Shown here: piece after piece, positions 26,494 through 39,121 of the stretch
How the letters are laid out: each line of letters opens with the position of its first letter
Position numbering within the stretch: the first letter of the stretch is position 1
NCBI RefSeq assembly: GCF_010811875.1
Contig: NZ_VKHP01000016.1
Location: 1-64,000 of the forward strand
Length of the DNA: 64,000 nt
DNA from: Bradyrhizobium uaiense
GTDB taxonomy: Bacteria; Pseudomonadota; Alphaproteobacteria; Rhizobiales; Xanthobacteraceae
Reading direction: 5' to 3'
Notes under the pieces: generated by a model
What the model was told of the DNA's origin: nothing
Database searches by the model: none
What the model saw: the letters and a program-made list of their open reading frames with translations, nothing else
Made by a program: the position numbers and the translations under genes

Positions 26494-28095
26494 ATGAATG
26501 AAACAGACGTCGTCATCATCGGTGCGGGGCATAACGGCCTCACCTGCGCGGCCTATCTCGCGATGGCAGGGCTGCGGGTAAAGGTCGTGGAACGCCGCAA
26601 GGTGGTCGGCGGTGCCGCCGTCACCGAGGAGTTCTGTCCGGGCTTCCGCAATTCGGTCGCCGCCTACACGGTGAGCCTGCTCAACCCGCAGATCATTTCC
26701 GACCTGAAACTTGCCGATCACGGCCTCAAGATCGTCGAGCGCCGCGCGCAGAACTTCCTGCCCGCACCCGACGGCGGCTACCTCTTGACCGGCGAAGGCC
26801 GCACCCAGCAGTCGGTCGCGAAACTCAGCCGGCGCGACGCAACCACAATCGGCGTGTTCTCGGCGGAACTCGAAGCCATCGCCGATGTGCTGCGCCACTT
26901 CGTGCTGCGCGCGCCGCCGAACCTCGTCGAGGGTTTCGGCATCGGTGCGATGAGCGAGGCCTTCAACGCACTCGGCACCGCCAACATCCTGCGGCGGCTG
27001 TCGCTGGAACAGCAGCGCAATCTGCTCGACCTGTTCACACGCTCGGCCGGCGAGATGCTCGACGAGCGTTTCGAGAGCGACCTCGTCAAGGCGCTGTTCG
27101 GCTTCGATGCCATCGTCGGCAATTACGCCAGCCCCTACGCGGCCGGCTCCGCCTACGTGATGCTGCACCATGCATTCGGCGAGGTGAACGGCAAGAAGGG
27201 CGTCTGGGGCCATGCGATCGGCGGCATGGGTGCGATCACTCAGGCGATGGCAAGCGCTGCGCGCAGCCATGGCGTCGAGATCGAGACCGATGCGGGAGTC
27301 CGCGAGGTGATCGTCGAGAAGGATCGTGCCACCGGCGTGATCCTCGACAATGGCGAGACGATCCGCGCCAAATATGTTGCCTCGAACGTCAATCCGAAGC
27401 TGCTGTACACACGTCTGGTGCCGGACGGCGCACTGCCAGGCGAATTCCTCGCGCGCATCTCACGATGGCAGAATGGTTCCGGCACGTTCAGGATGAATGT
27501 GGCGCTGAGCGCCCTGCCCTCGTTCACCGCGCTGCCCGGCCAGGGCGATCACCTCACGGCGGGCATCATCATTGCCCCAAGTCTCGGTTACATGGATCGC
27601 GCCTGGCGCGATGCGCGCGAATTCGGCTGGAGCCGCGCGCCCGTCGTCGAGGTGCTGATCCCCTCGACGCTCGACGACAGCCTGAGCCCGCCGGGCCAGC
27701 ATGTCGCGAGTCTGTTCTGCCAGCACGTCGCGCCGCAATTGCCCGACGGCAAGTCGTGGGACGACCATCGCGAACAGGTCGCCGATCTGATGATCGCAAC
27801 CGTGGACCAATACGCCCCCGGCTTCGCAGGTACCGTGCTCGGCCGCCAGATCCTGTCGCCGCTCGATCTCGAGCGGCAGTTCGGCCTGCTCGGCGGCGAC
27901 ATCTTCCATGGCGCGCTGACGCTGAACCAGCTGTTCTCGGCGCGGCCGATGCTCGGCCACGCCGACTATCGTGGACCGCTCCGGGGGCTCTACCACTGCG
28001 GATCCGGCGCCCATCCCGGCGGCGGCGTCACCGGCGCCCCCGGCCACAACGCCGCGCGGGCTATCCTGGCCGACCACCGCGCGCTGTTCGCGTAG
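26494..28095 (+). CDS. Phytoene-dehydrogenase-like NAD(P)/FAD oxidoreductase
   Basis: Flavoprotein (533 aa). The N-terminal Rossmann motif is VVIIGAGHNGLTCAAYLAMA followed by VKVVERRKVVGGAAVTEE, the FAD-binding pattern of the phytoene desaturase/PYROXD2 group. The C-terminal FAD motif is GLYHCGSGAHPGGGVTGAPG. No carotenoid genes are nearby, so the name reflects the fold rather than the pathway. A GAAG lies before the ATG. The REP-like palindrome at 26421 sits in its leader. Confidence 0.88.
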   Translation: MNETDVVIIGAGHNGLTCAAYLAMAGLRVKVVERRKVVGGAAVTEEFCPGFRNSVAAYTVSLLNPQIISDLKLADHGLKIVERRAQNFLPAPDGGYLLTGEGRTQQSVAKLSRRDATTIGVFSAELEAIADVLRHFVLRAPPNLVEGFGIGAMSEAFNALGTANILRRLSLEQQRNLLDLFTRSAGEMLDERFESDLVKALFGFDAIVGNYASPYAAGSAYVMLHHAFGEVNGKKGVWGHAIGGMGAITQAMASAARSHGVEIETDAGVREVIVEKDRATGVILDNGETIRAKYVASNVNPKLLYTRLVPDGALPGEFLARISRWQNGSGTFRMNVALSALPSFTALPGQGDHLTAGIIIAPSLGYMDRAWRDAREFGWSRAPVVEVLIPSTLDDSLSPPGQHVASLFCQHVAPQLPDGKSWDDHREQVADLMIATVDQYAPGFAGTVLGRQILSPLDLERQFGLLGGDIFHGALTLNQLFSARPMLGHADYRGPLRGLYHCGSGAHPGGGVTGAPGHNAARAILADHRALFA

Positions 28096-28133
28096 AGCCG
28101 ATGGCGCATCGGGCGACGAGGTCCGTGCGACAG

Positions 28134-28297
28134 CTGTGGACAGGCCTGTTGAGAAGCCGTGGGTTGGCCGTGGTGTCCCCTGGCGGGAAAAGCCAGTGGA
28201 CATCCCGGTGGACTGGCTGTGGAGGCCTGGCTGACAACCGCGGGAGAACGCGCCTGATATCTTGTGGAGCAGCTGCGCAAGGCCCTGTGGACAACCT
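28134..28297. other. Cluster of GTGGA words, DnaA-box-like in part
   Basis: Six plus-strand GTGGA words occur in about 160 bases, at 28136, 28196, 28208, 28219, 28264 and 28287. The first and last are CTGTGGACAGG and CTGTGGACAACC, one base off the reverse complement of TTATCCACA. It lies between the oxidoreductase stop and the pilin terminator. No gene is seen in 28096-28358. Confidence 0.5.
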
Positions 28298-28300
28298 GTC

Positions 28301-28332
28301 AAAAAGAAAACACCGGGCCTCGTTGCCCGGTG
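28301..28332 (-). terminator. Rho-independent terminator of the Flp pilin gene
   Basis: On the minus strand, CACCGGGC/GCCCGGTG (28325-28332 with 28311-28318, 6-base loop) is followed by TTTTCTTTTT (28310-28301), a strong GC stem plus U-tract. It starts 26 bases after the pilin stop codon. Confidence 0.88.
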
Positions 28333-28358
28333 CTTGCCTCAGAATGCGATCCGCTGAA

Positions 28359-28523
28359 TTACTTGAGTGAGCCGGAAATCGTGCTGAAAGTTCCGCTCAG
28401 CGTGGTACCGACACCATTCACCGCAGCGATGATGGCGATGGCGATACCGGTCGCGATCAGTCCGTATTCGATGGCGGTCGCGCCGGAATCATTCTGCAAA
28501 AACCTAACGATAAAAGCCTTCAT
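28359..28523 (-). CDS. Flp/Fap-type pilin
   Basis: A 54-aa type IVb prepilin, the subunit of Flp (Tad) pili. The short basic leader MKAFIVRFLQNDSG precedes a hydrophobic stretch containing the Flp motif ATAIEYGLIATGIAIAIIAA, with the conserved Glu and Tyr. Prepilin peptidase would cut before the hydrophobic part, near G-A. A longer frame to 28709 has no support. No cpa/tad assembly genes are in the window, so it is an orphan pilin gene here, with its own terminator. Confidence 0.9.
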   Translation of the reverse strand: MKAFIVRFLQNDSGATAIEYGLIATGIAIAIIAAVNGVGTTLSGTFSTISGSLK

Positions 28524-28693
28524 AGTAGCCCTGCCCTTGGTTGTGATGCCCTGGAACCGGGGAGTTCCCGGTTCCGGAACTGGTACTACTACGGTAAAAT
28601 CTAAAGTTGCCTTCATCGGGAACCTATCAATTCTCGCGAAATTCAATTGAATCCCGGTTGAAATTTTAACAAAAACCGCGCTACCGGCCTCCG

Positions 28694-29578
28694 ATGACCC
28701 CGTCCACACACCGCGCCAGTATCACCCTTTCAGACGAACCGACCGCAAAACGCGTGGTCGACGCGCTTTCCGAGCTGTTTTTCGAGGATCAGGCGGCATT
28801 TGCGGCCTTCGAGCGGCCGGATGGCCGCTGGGACGTTACCGTCCATTTTGCCGAGCCGCCGGACCAGGCCTTGCTGCGCGAGCTGATCGGCCAGATCGTG
28901 CGGCCGGATGTCGCATCAACTTTGGTCTTTGACACCGTGGAGGCGAAGGATTGGGTGAAAGCCAGCCTCGAGGACCTCGTCCCGGTCGCGGCCGGCCGCT
29001 TCATGGTCCACGGCCAGCATGACCGGCACAGGATCCCCCCCAACAAGCTCGGGATCGAGATCGAGGCGGCGCTCGCCTTCGGCACCGGCCATCACGGCAC
29101 CACGCGCGGCTGCCTGCTGCTGCTCGACCACGTGCTGAAGGCCTATCAGCCTCGCCGCGTGCTCGATCTCGGCACCGGGACCGGCGTGCTGGGGATTGCC
29201 GCCGCCAAGGCGCTGCACGGCAAGGTGCTGGCGAGCGATATCGACGCTCCGTCGGTCAGGGTCGCCGAGGAGAACGCCTGGCTGAACGGGGCTGGACACC
29301 TCGTGGATGTGATCCGCGCCACCGGCTTTGCGTCACCACGCTTCGCCGAGGACGGGCCGTTCGATCTCGTGCTCGCCAACATCCTCGCCAATCCGCTGCG
29401 GCAACTTGCCGGCCCGATGGCGCGCCACCTCGCTGCGTCGGCGCAGGTCATCCTCTCCGGCCTGCTGACGCACCAGGCACCGGCGGTCATCGCCGCCTAT
29501 CGCGCCCGCGGGCTGGTGCCGCTGCGGCATCTGAAGATCGAGGGCTGGAGCAGCCTGCTGCTGCGCTCAAGATCATGA
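28694..29578 (+). CDS. prmA: Ribosomal protein L11 methyltransferase PrmA
   Basis: SAM-dependent methyltransferase (294 aa) that modifies lysines and the N-terminus of ribosomal protein L11. The N-terminal substrate-recognition domain covers about residues 1-90. The catalytic domain has AFGTGHHGTTRGCLLLLD, motif I VLDLGTGTGVLGIAAAKAL, ASDIDAPSVRVAEENAWLNG and DLVLANILANPL, the NPPY-equivalent in PrmA. The stop codon lies inside a hairpin that probably ends its transcript. It diverges from the pilin gene. Confidence 0.93.
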   Translation: MTPSTHRASITLSDEPTAKRVVDALSELFFEDQAAFAAFERPDGRWDVTVHFAEPPDQALLRELIGQIVRPDVASTLVFDTVEAKDWVKASLEDLVPVAAGRFMVHGQHDRHRIPPNKLGIEIEAALAFGTGHHGTTRGCLLLLDHVLKAYQPRRVLDLGTGTGVLGIAAAKALHGKVLASDIDAPSVRVAEENAWLNGAGHLVDVIRATGFASPRFAEDGPFDLVLANILANPLRQLAGPMARHLAASAQVILSGLLTHQAPAVIAAYRARGLVPLRHLKIEGWSSLLLRSRS

Positions 29579-29606
29579 TGCAAAATCGCATCATGATCTT
29601 TTCTTC
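29569..29606 (+). terminator. Hairpin plus T-rich tail at the end of prmA
   Basis: AAGATCATGATGC (29569-29581) and GCATCATGATCTT (29588-29600) are exact inverted repeats, followed by TTCTTCTTG. The stem overlaps the prmA stop codon. Confidence 0.7.
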
Positions 29607-29612
29607 TTGTCT

Positions 29613-29661
29613 GAGCATGATCTTTTCGGAAAACCGGTTCCCACTTTTCCGGATCATGCTC
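29613..29661. repeat. REP-like palindrome, second copy, abutting the next start codon
   Basis: GAGCATGATCTTTTCGGAAA and the inverted TTTCCGGATCATGCTC enclose an ACCGGT core; nearly the same as 26421-26468. It ends 3 bases before the ATG of the Cys-cluster gene, occupying its ribosome-binding region. Confidence 0.88.
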
Positions 29662-29664
29662 TAA

Positions 29665-30171
29665 ATGACCACCACCGGCAGACAGTGCGGTGACTGCACG
29701 CTCTGCTGCAAGGTGATGGCGATCGAGGAACTGGCGAAGCCCGCCAATACATGGTGTCCGCATTGCAAGCCGGGGCGCGGCTGCCGGATCTACCCAAGCC
29801 GGCCGGCGGAGTGCCGCACGTTCAGCTGCGTCTGGCTGCTCAATGAACTGCTGGAGGAGCACTGGAAGCCCTCCAGATCGAAGCTTGTCCTGACCACGTC
29901 GGACGACGGTCTCGAGGTCAGATGCGATCCGGGCTTCCCCGACGCCTGGCGCAGGGAGCCGTTTCGCAACGAGCTCAAGGAATGGGCGATCTCCGGCGAG
30001 ACGCTCGACATGACCGTCGTCGTCATCGTCGGTCAGCGCATGACGCTACTGACGCTTGAGCGCGAATTCGATCTCGGTATCGTCGGCCCCGATGAGCGGA
30101 TCGTACGCGAACTCGACGGCACCAGGGTCGTCAATGCGACCGTGGTGAAGGCGTCGGACCTCGCGCAGTAG
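29665..30171 (+). CDS. YkgJ-type cysteine-cluster protein
   Basis: A 168-aa protein with the N-terminal Cys cluster CGDCTLCCK, CPHC, GCRIYPSRPAECRTFSCVWL (about residues 8-57), which fits the putative zinc or iron-chelating YkgJ family. The C-terminal part is not recognisable. Function is unknown. No clear ribosome-binding site is visible because a palindromic repeat ends 3 bases before the ATG; a hairpin there could limit translation, or the true start could differ. Confidence 0.8.
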   Translation: MTTTGRQCGDCTLCCKVMAIEELAKPANTWCPHCKPGRGCRIYPSRPAECRTFSCVWLLNELLEEHWKPSRSKLVLTTSDDGLEVRCDPGFPDAWRREPFRNELKEWAISGETLDMTVVVIVGQRMTLLTLEREFDLGIVGPDERIVRELDGTRVVNATVVKASDLAQ

Positions 30172-30189
30172 ACGCAATCTGCGGACCGG

Positions 30190-30375
30190 CTATTTGGGCG
30201 CACCGGAATCGCGGCCGGCCGCCTCGACCTTGTCCTGACTGGCTGCACGCCGGGCACGCGCCTCGGCAAAGCGATCCAGCATCTGGACGATGACGCCGCG
30301 CGGCTTCTGTTCGACCGGCGCGATCGGGCCGCGGGGGATCGGCGGCGAGATCTTCTCAAACGTGAATGCAGGCAT
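30190..30375 (-). CDS. Short hypothetical protein
   Basis: A 61-aa protein starting MPAFTFEKISPPIPRGPIAP, Pro-rich at first, then a basic helical part (MLDRFAEARARRAASQDKV). GAGGAG lies 10 bases before ATG 30375. I do not recognise it, but the good ribosome-binding site and the unusual N-terminus argue for a real gene. It converges on the Cys-cluster gene with 18 bp between. The 191 bases to the aminopeptidase gene hold both leaders. Confidence 0.6.
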   Translation of the reverse strand: MPAFTFEKISPPIPRGPIAPVEQKPRGVIVQMLDRFAEARARRAASQDKVEAAGRDSGAPK

Positions 30376-30566
30376 CGGGCATCTCCTCACCGTTGAGTTG
30401 AGACACTCCTGGACACTCCCCGTACGCTTGACCATCGACGTGCAGTGGACATCGTCCGGTCAGTTCTACTATGCCATGTTTCAAGCAGAAGTTATGCCAA
30501 AAATATGGTCACGCTTGACTGCACTTGCGCGAAGCTCATGCTCGACCCGAAGAGAGTACGACAGCG

Positions 30567-32396
30567 ATGTTCGAAGCCCATTTCCAGACGTTCGAAGAAC
30601 CCGAAGGCGGCGTGGCGCTGACCGCACGGCTGAGCGCGCTGCGCGAGGAACTGGCGCGGCGCAAGCTGACGGGATTTGTGGTTCCGCGCGCCGATCAGCA
30701 GCAGAATGAATATGTTGCCGCATCCGAGGAGCGGCTCGCCTGGCTCACAGGCTTCACCGGATCGGCCGGGCTCGCGATCGTGCTGAGCAAGGAAGCCGCC
30801 CTGTTCGTCGACGGCCGCTACACCTTGCAGGCCGCCAAGCAGGTCGACCGCAAGGCCTGGCAGGTCGAGCCGCTGGTCGAGCCGCCGCCGGAGCACTGGC
30901 TGACCCGGCATCTGGCGGCCGGCGACCGCCTAGGATTTGACCCCTGGCTGCACACTTCTGCGGCAGCCGAACGGCTGGCGGCAGCCTGCACCAAGGCGGG
31001 CGCCGAGCTGGTCGCCGTCGACGGCAACCCGGTCGATACGATCTGGCACGAACGTCCGGCACCGCCGCTCGGCCCGGTCTCTGTTCACGGCGCGCAGTTT
31101 TCCGGCGAGATCGAAGCCGAGAAGCTCAAGCGCATCCGGCTCGAGATCAACAAGCTCGGCGCCGATGCGCTGGTGCTCTCCGACAGCCACGCGGTGGCCT
31201 GGGCCTTCAATATCCGCGGCGCCGACGTCTCGCACACGCCGCTGCCGCTGTCCTACGCGGTGGTGCCGAAGGAAGGCCGGCCGCTGGTGTTCATCGATCA
31301 CCGCAAGCTGTCCAACTCGACCCGCGACCATCTCGAACAGTCGGCCGATGTCGAGGAGCCGGCGGCGCTGGCACCGAAGCTCACCGAGCTCGCCAGGCGC
31401 GGCGCCTCGATCGCACTCGACAGCGCGACCGCCGCGGACGCTCTGAGCCGCCTGATCTCGGGTGCCGGCGGCAAGCCGGTGCGCGGCAACGATCCGGTCA
31501 GCCTGCTGAAGGCGGTCAAGAACATCACCGAGATCGAGGGCACGCGCACGGCGCATCAGCGCGACGCGGTGGCGCTGACCCGCTTCCTCGCCTGGATCGA
31601 CCGCGAGGCGCCGTCCGGCGCCCTCACCGAGATCGACACCGTCGAGGCGCTGGAGACGTTCCGCCGCCAGACCGGCGCGCTCAAGGACGTCTCGTTCCCG
31701 ACCATCGCCGGCACCGGGCCGAACGGCGCCATCGTGCATTACCGCGTGACGCGCAAGAGCAACCGCCGCATCGAGCCCGGCGACCTGCTGCTGATCGATT
31801 CCGGCGCGCAATATCAGGACGGCACCACCGACGTCACCCGCACCATCGCGATCGGCCAGCCGACCGACGAGATGCGCGACCGCTTCACCCGCGCGCTGCG
31901 CGGCCATATCGCAATCGCCCGCGCGGTCTTCCCCGACGGTACCACCGGCGCGCAGCTCGACACGCTGGCGCGGCAATATCTCTGGCAGGCCGGGATCGAT
32001 TTCGAGCACGGCACCGGCCACGGCGTCGGCAGCTATCTCAGTGTCCATGAAGGCCCGGCGCGGATCTCGAAGCTCGGCACCACGCCGCTGAAGCGCGGCA
32101 TGATCCTGTCCAACGAGCCCGGCTACTACAAGACCGACGCCTATGGCATCCGGATCGAGAACCTCGAACTTGTGATCGGCACCGACATTGCCGGCGCCGA
32201 GAAGCCGGTCAACGCCTTCGAGACGCTGACCCTGGCGCCGATCGATCGCCGCCTGATCGAGGTGAGCATGCTGAGCTCCGGTGAACTGGCCTGGCTCAAC
32301 GACTACCACGCCCGCGTCGCGCGCACGGTGCGCCCGCATCTCGACGACAACGCCACCAAGCTCTGGCTCGACGAGGCCACGGCGGCGCTGACGTAG
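30567..32396 (+). CDS. Aminopeptidase P family (M24B) Xaa-Pro peptidase
   Basis: Metallopeptidase (609 aa), the long eukaryote-like APP1 form with three domains. Two creatinase N-terminal-like domains span about 15-310: VVPRADQQQNEYVAASEERL and the second SDSHAVAWAFNIRG. The catalytic pita-bread domain holds the metal ligands in LLIDSGAQYQDGTTDVTRTI (two Asp), GHGVGSYLSVHEGP (His), LSNEPGYY and IRIENLELV (two Glu). It removes N-terminal residues before proline. ATG 30567 matches the family start; the upstream extension to 30525 does not. Confidence 0.93.
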   Translation: MFEAHFQTFEEPEGGVALTARLSALREELARRKLTGFVVPRADQQQNEYVAASEERLAWLTGFTGSAGLAIVLSKEAALFVDGRYTLQAAKQVDRKAWQVEPLVEPPPEHWLTRHLAAGDRLGFDPWLHTSAAAERLAAACTKAGAELVAVDGNPVDTIWHERPAPPLGPVSVHGAQFSGEIEAEKLKRIRLEINKLGADALVLSDSHAVAWAFNIRGADVSHTPLPLSYAVVPKEGRPLVFIDHRKLSNSTRDHLEQSADVEEPAALAPKLTELARRGASIALDSATAADALSRLISGAGGKPVRGNDPVSLLKAVKNITEIEGTRTAHQRDAVALTRFLAWIDREAPSGALTEIDTVEALETFRRQTGALKDVSFPTIAGTGPNGAIVHYRVTRKSNRRIEPGDLLLIDSGAQYQDGTTDVTRTIAIGQPTDEMRDRFTRALRGHIAIARAVFPDGTTGAQLDTLARQYLWQAGIDFEHGTGHGVGSYLSVHEGPARISKLGTTPLKRGMILSNEPGYYKTDAYGIRIENLELVIGTDIAGAEKPVNAFETLTLAPIDRRLIEVSMLSSGELAWLNDYHARVARTVRPHLDDNATKLWLDEATAALT

Positions 32397-32432
32397 CGGC
32401 GTCACCTTTACGTTCCCCCTCCTCACATTCAG

Positions 32433-32535
32433 TGTCATCCCCCGCGAAAGCGGGGGATCCAGTACGCCGCGGCCTATCGGCTCAACAACGGCGGCCTCTG
32501 GAATACTGGGTCCCCCGCTTTCGCGGAGGACGACA
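32433..32535. repeat. Palindromic repeat upstream of the MFS gene
   Basis: GTCATCCCCCGCGAAAGCGG at one end is inverted as CCCCCGCTTTCGCGGAGGAC at the other, with ATCCAGTA and TACTGGGT nested inside. The same element recurs exactly 1560 bases later at 33993. The remaining gap (32397-32686) holds only the MFS leader. Confidence 0.9.
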
Positions 32536-32686
32536 GCGGAGTTTGCGGCCGACGACAGCGACCTAATTGCGCGAGACGAAACATCACGACATCGTCATCC
32601 GAAATCGCATGGGCGTATGCCGAAACACCCGTATTCCGCACGAACGGCCACGCTACAGTCGTTCCACAATGCGGAAACGGACCTGA

Positions 32687-33964
32687 ATGCACGGCGTGAT
32701 GGGCAAGCCGCCCGGCGCGGCTAAAGACAACATCGCGACATCGAAGGTTATGCTGCTGATGCTCGTCGTGATGACGGGCGTCGCGCCGATCTCGCTCTAC
32801 ATGCTGGTCCCGGCGCTGCCGGTGCTGGCGAGCACTTTCGGCCGCGACATCGGCATCGCGCAGATGACCGTGTCGCTTTACATGGTCGGCATTGCGCTCT
32901 CGCAGCTCATCATGGGTCCGCTGTCCGACAAGTTCGGCCGCCGCCCGGTGCTGCTCGCAGGCCTCGGCCTGATGGTGGTGGCGGGCATCGGCTCGGTGTT
33001 CGCCGAGACCCTGCCGCAGCTGATCGCCGCTCGCTTCTTCCAGGCGCTCGGCGGCGCCAGCGGCATGGTGATCAGCCGTGCCATCATCCGCGATCTCTAT
33101 CCACGCGAGCGGGTCGGCGCCATGATCAGCCTCGTCGTCGCCGCGCTGATGATCGCGCAGATGGTCAGCCCGTTGACCGGCGGCCTTCTGGAAACCGCAT
33201 TCGGCTGGCGCGCGATCCTCTATCTCATCACCGCGGCGTCGCTGACCGTCACGATCTTCATCGCATTGGCGTTGCCCGAGACCCGCCGCGACCGCGCCGA
33301 CAGTTCGAGCTTTCGCGGCGACCTCGGCGGACTGCTGCGCAGCCGCGCCTTCGTCGGCTATCTCATGTGCCAGGTGCTGGCGTCGCAGATCATCTTCGCC
33401 TTCGCCGGCGGCGGCCCCTACATCGTGGTGACCCAGATGGGCCGCAGCAGCGCCGAATATGGCGCGTGGTTCGCGATGACGGGGTTCGGCTACTTCATCG
33501 GCAATCTCTTGTGCGTGCGGTTCGCGCCGCGGCACTCGCTGGAGAAACTGATCTGGTTCGGCCTCGCGCTGCAGCTCGGCGGCAGCCTGCTGAACCTGAT
33601 CTGGAGTTTTGCCGGGCTGAACCAGGCGCCGCTCTGGCTGTTCGGCACCCAGATGATCGTGATGGTCGCCAATGCCTTCGTGATGGCCAATTCCGCCGCC
33701 GGCGCCATCAGCATCCGCCCCGAGGCGGCCGGCACCGCCTCCGGCGCCATGGGCTTCCTGCAGCAGGGCATCGGCTCGCTGATCTCGCAATTCGGCGCCT
33801 ATCTCGGCGGCCACTCCACGACGACCCTGCCGCTGACATCGGCGATCTTCGCGATCTCGATCGCCTGCGCCTGCACCATGATCTTCGTGGTGCCGCGGCG
33901 GAACGTGATGGTAAGCGAGGAGCTGATCGCGCAGGCGGAAGAGGACGAGCAGGGGATGATGTGA
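32687..33964 (+). CDS. Bcr/CflA-type MFS multidrug efflux transporter
   Basis: Inner-membrane proton antiporter (425 aa, about 12 helices). The family opening ISLYMLVPALPVLASTFG is followed by the loop motif A GPLSDKFGRRPVLLAG and motif RFFQALGGASGMVISRAIIR, characteristic of Bcr/CflA proteins. Typical substrates are drugs such as bicyclomycin or chloramphenicol; the substrate here is not known. ATG 32699 is an alternative start. The gene is flanked by two nearly identical direct repeats. Confidence 0.9.
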   Translation: MHGVMGKPPGAAKDNIATSKVMLLMLVVMTGVAPISLYMLVPALPVLASTFGRDIGIAQMTVSLYMVGIALSQLIMGPLSDKFGRRPVLLAGLGLMVVAGIGSVFAETLPQLIAARFFQALGGASGMVISRAIIRDLYPRERVGAMISLVVAALMIAQMVSPLTGGLLETAFGWRAILYLITAASLTVTIFIALALPETRRDRADSSSFRGDLGGLLRSRAFVGYLMCQVLASQIIFAFAGGGPYIVVTQMGRSSAEYGAWFAMTGFGYFIGNLLCVRFAPRHSLEKLIWFGLALQLGGSLLNLIWSFAGLNQAPLWLFGTQMIVMVANAFVMANSAAGAISIRPEAAGTASGAMGFLQQGIGSLISQFGAYLGGHSTTTLPLTSAIFAISIACACTMIFVVPRRNVMVSEELIAQAEEDEQGMM

Positions 33965-33992
33965 GGCGCGCGAATGCGTCACATCCTCACCT

Positions 33993-34095
33993 CGTCATCC
34001 CCCGCGAAAGCGGGGGATCCAGTACGCCGCGGCCTATCGGGTAAATCACTGCGGCCTCTGGAATACTGGGTCCCCCGCTTTCGCGGAGGACGACA
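33993..34095. repeat. Palindromic repeat downstream of the MFS gene
   Basis: Nearly identical, in the same orientation, to 32433-32535; only a few bases in the loop differ (GGTAAATCACTG versus GCTCAACAACGG). It lies between the MFS stop and the convergent ligA stop. Confidence 0.9.
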
Positions 34096-34114
34096 GTGGC
34101 AACTGCGGCACCGC

Positions 34115-37940
<3,826 letters not shown>

Positions 37941-37953
37941 GCGAGGACAATTC

Positions 37954-38862
37954 CTAGCCGAGACCTATCTTCTTGAAGGTCCTGCTGATCCAGGATCCCT
38001 GATTCTCGCTCGGCTCGAGACCGCCGGACTTTACTAGATTATATGCGTCCTTGTACCAGCGGCTGTCCGGAAAATTGTGGCCGAGCACGGCGGCTGCGGT
38101 CTGCGCCTCGCCGACGATGCCGATCGCCATATAGGCCTCGGTGAGCCGGTAGAGCGCCTCTTCGACATGGCGCGTGGTCTGGTACTGCGTGACCACGGTC
38201 TTGAAGCGGTTGATCGCGGCGGTGTAGTCGCGCTTCTCGACGTAATAGCGGCCGACCGCCATCTCCTTGCCGGCGAGCTGGTCGCGGGCGGCTTGGATCT
38301 TGTTCTTGGCCTGGGTGGCGTATTCCGAGGTCGGATATTTGCGCACCACCTCTTCGAGCGCGGCGATCGCCTTCTCGGTGCGGCCCTGGTCGCGCGAGAT
38401 GTCCGGGATCTGGTCGAAATGCGATGCCGCAATCAGGTACTGGGCGTAGGCGGCGTCCGGGCTGCCGGGATGCAGCGTGACGTAGCGGGTCGCGGAGCCG
38501 ATGCAGCTGTCATAGTCGCCGGCCTGGTAATACGAATAGGCCGACATCAGCAGCGACTTGCGCGCCCAGTCCGAATAGGGATGCTGACGGTCGACTTCCT
38601 CGAACTTCTTCGAGGCGGCCTTCAGATCCTTCTTCTCGTTCATCATGTACAAGCCCTCATTGTAGAGCTTGTCCGCGGGCTCATCGACGAACGTGTCGTC
38701 CTTGGCCATGAACTTGTCCCAGAGCGCGCCGGTGCCGCAGCCTGAGAGCGGCATTGCCAGCACGACCAGGCCCGCCGCAAAGCGCAGCGTACGCACGGCC
38801 TTGGTCAGGCCGGAGACGTCAGAAGGAGAGCGTGGTTCGAGCGCCATACGCATTGCCGACAT
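37954..38862 (-). CDS. bamD: Outer-membrane assembly lipoprotein BamD
   Basis: Lipoprotein (302 aa) of the BAM complex, which inserts beta-barrel proteins into the outer membrane. The signal ends in lipobox LSGCG (Cys 42). The rest is TPR-like: LYNEGLYMMNEKKDLKAASK, HPYSDWARKSLLMSAYSYYQ and similar helices to about 265. Alternative starts lie at 38853 and 38847; no site clearly decides. The 259 bases to lpxC (38863-39121) hold its promoter; no gene is seen. Confidence 0.95.
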   Translation of the reverse strand: MSAMRMALEPRSPSDVSGLTKAVRTLRFAAGLVVLAMPLSGCGTGALWDKFMAKDDTFVDEPADKLYNEGLYMMNEKKDLKAASKKFEEVDRQHPYSDWARKSLLMSAYSYYQAGDYDSCIGSATRYVTLHPGSPDAAYAQYLIAASHFDQIPDISRDQGRTEKAIAALEEVVRKYPTSEYATQAKNKIQAARDQLAGKEMAVGRYYVEKRDYTAAINRFKTVVTQYQTTRHVEEALYRLTEAYMAIGIVGEAQTAAAVLGHNFPDSRWYKDAYNLVKSGGLEPSENQGSWISRTFKKIGLG

Positions 38863-39121
38863 GAATTGTAAAACCTGACGCCTTTGATGCGGTTAACGGC
38901 GACCCCACTCCACCCATGAACCGCGATCATGGATGCAATATCTCTGGTGCCGTTGGCGCCATGTTGGGCAACCGCGGGCCTGTTTAACCGAAAAATGACC
39001 GTGGACCAACCGAATACGGAGCCATTCCGCCGGGAATAAGGCGACCCGACGATGCTCACAGCCTGCTGTGGTTATTACGGAAATTGGGCCCGACCGGCTA
39101 GACGATCAAGACCTGCGGCGA

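Noticed and set aside
32474-33982. 502-codon minus-strand frame opposite the MFS gene
   Set aside because: Shadow frame: hydrophobic codons of the transporter read in reverse give a His/Gln/Arg-rich product without homology.
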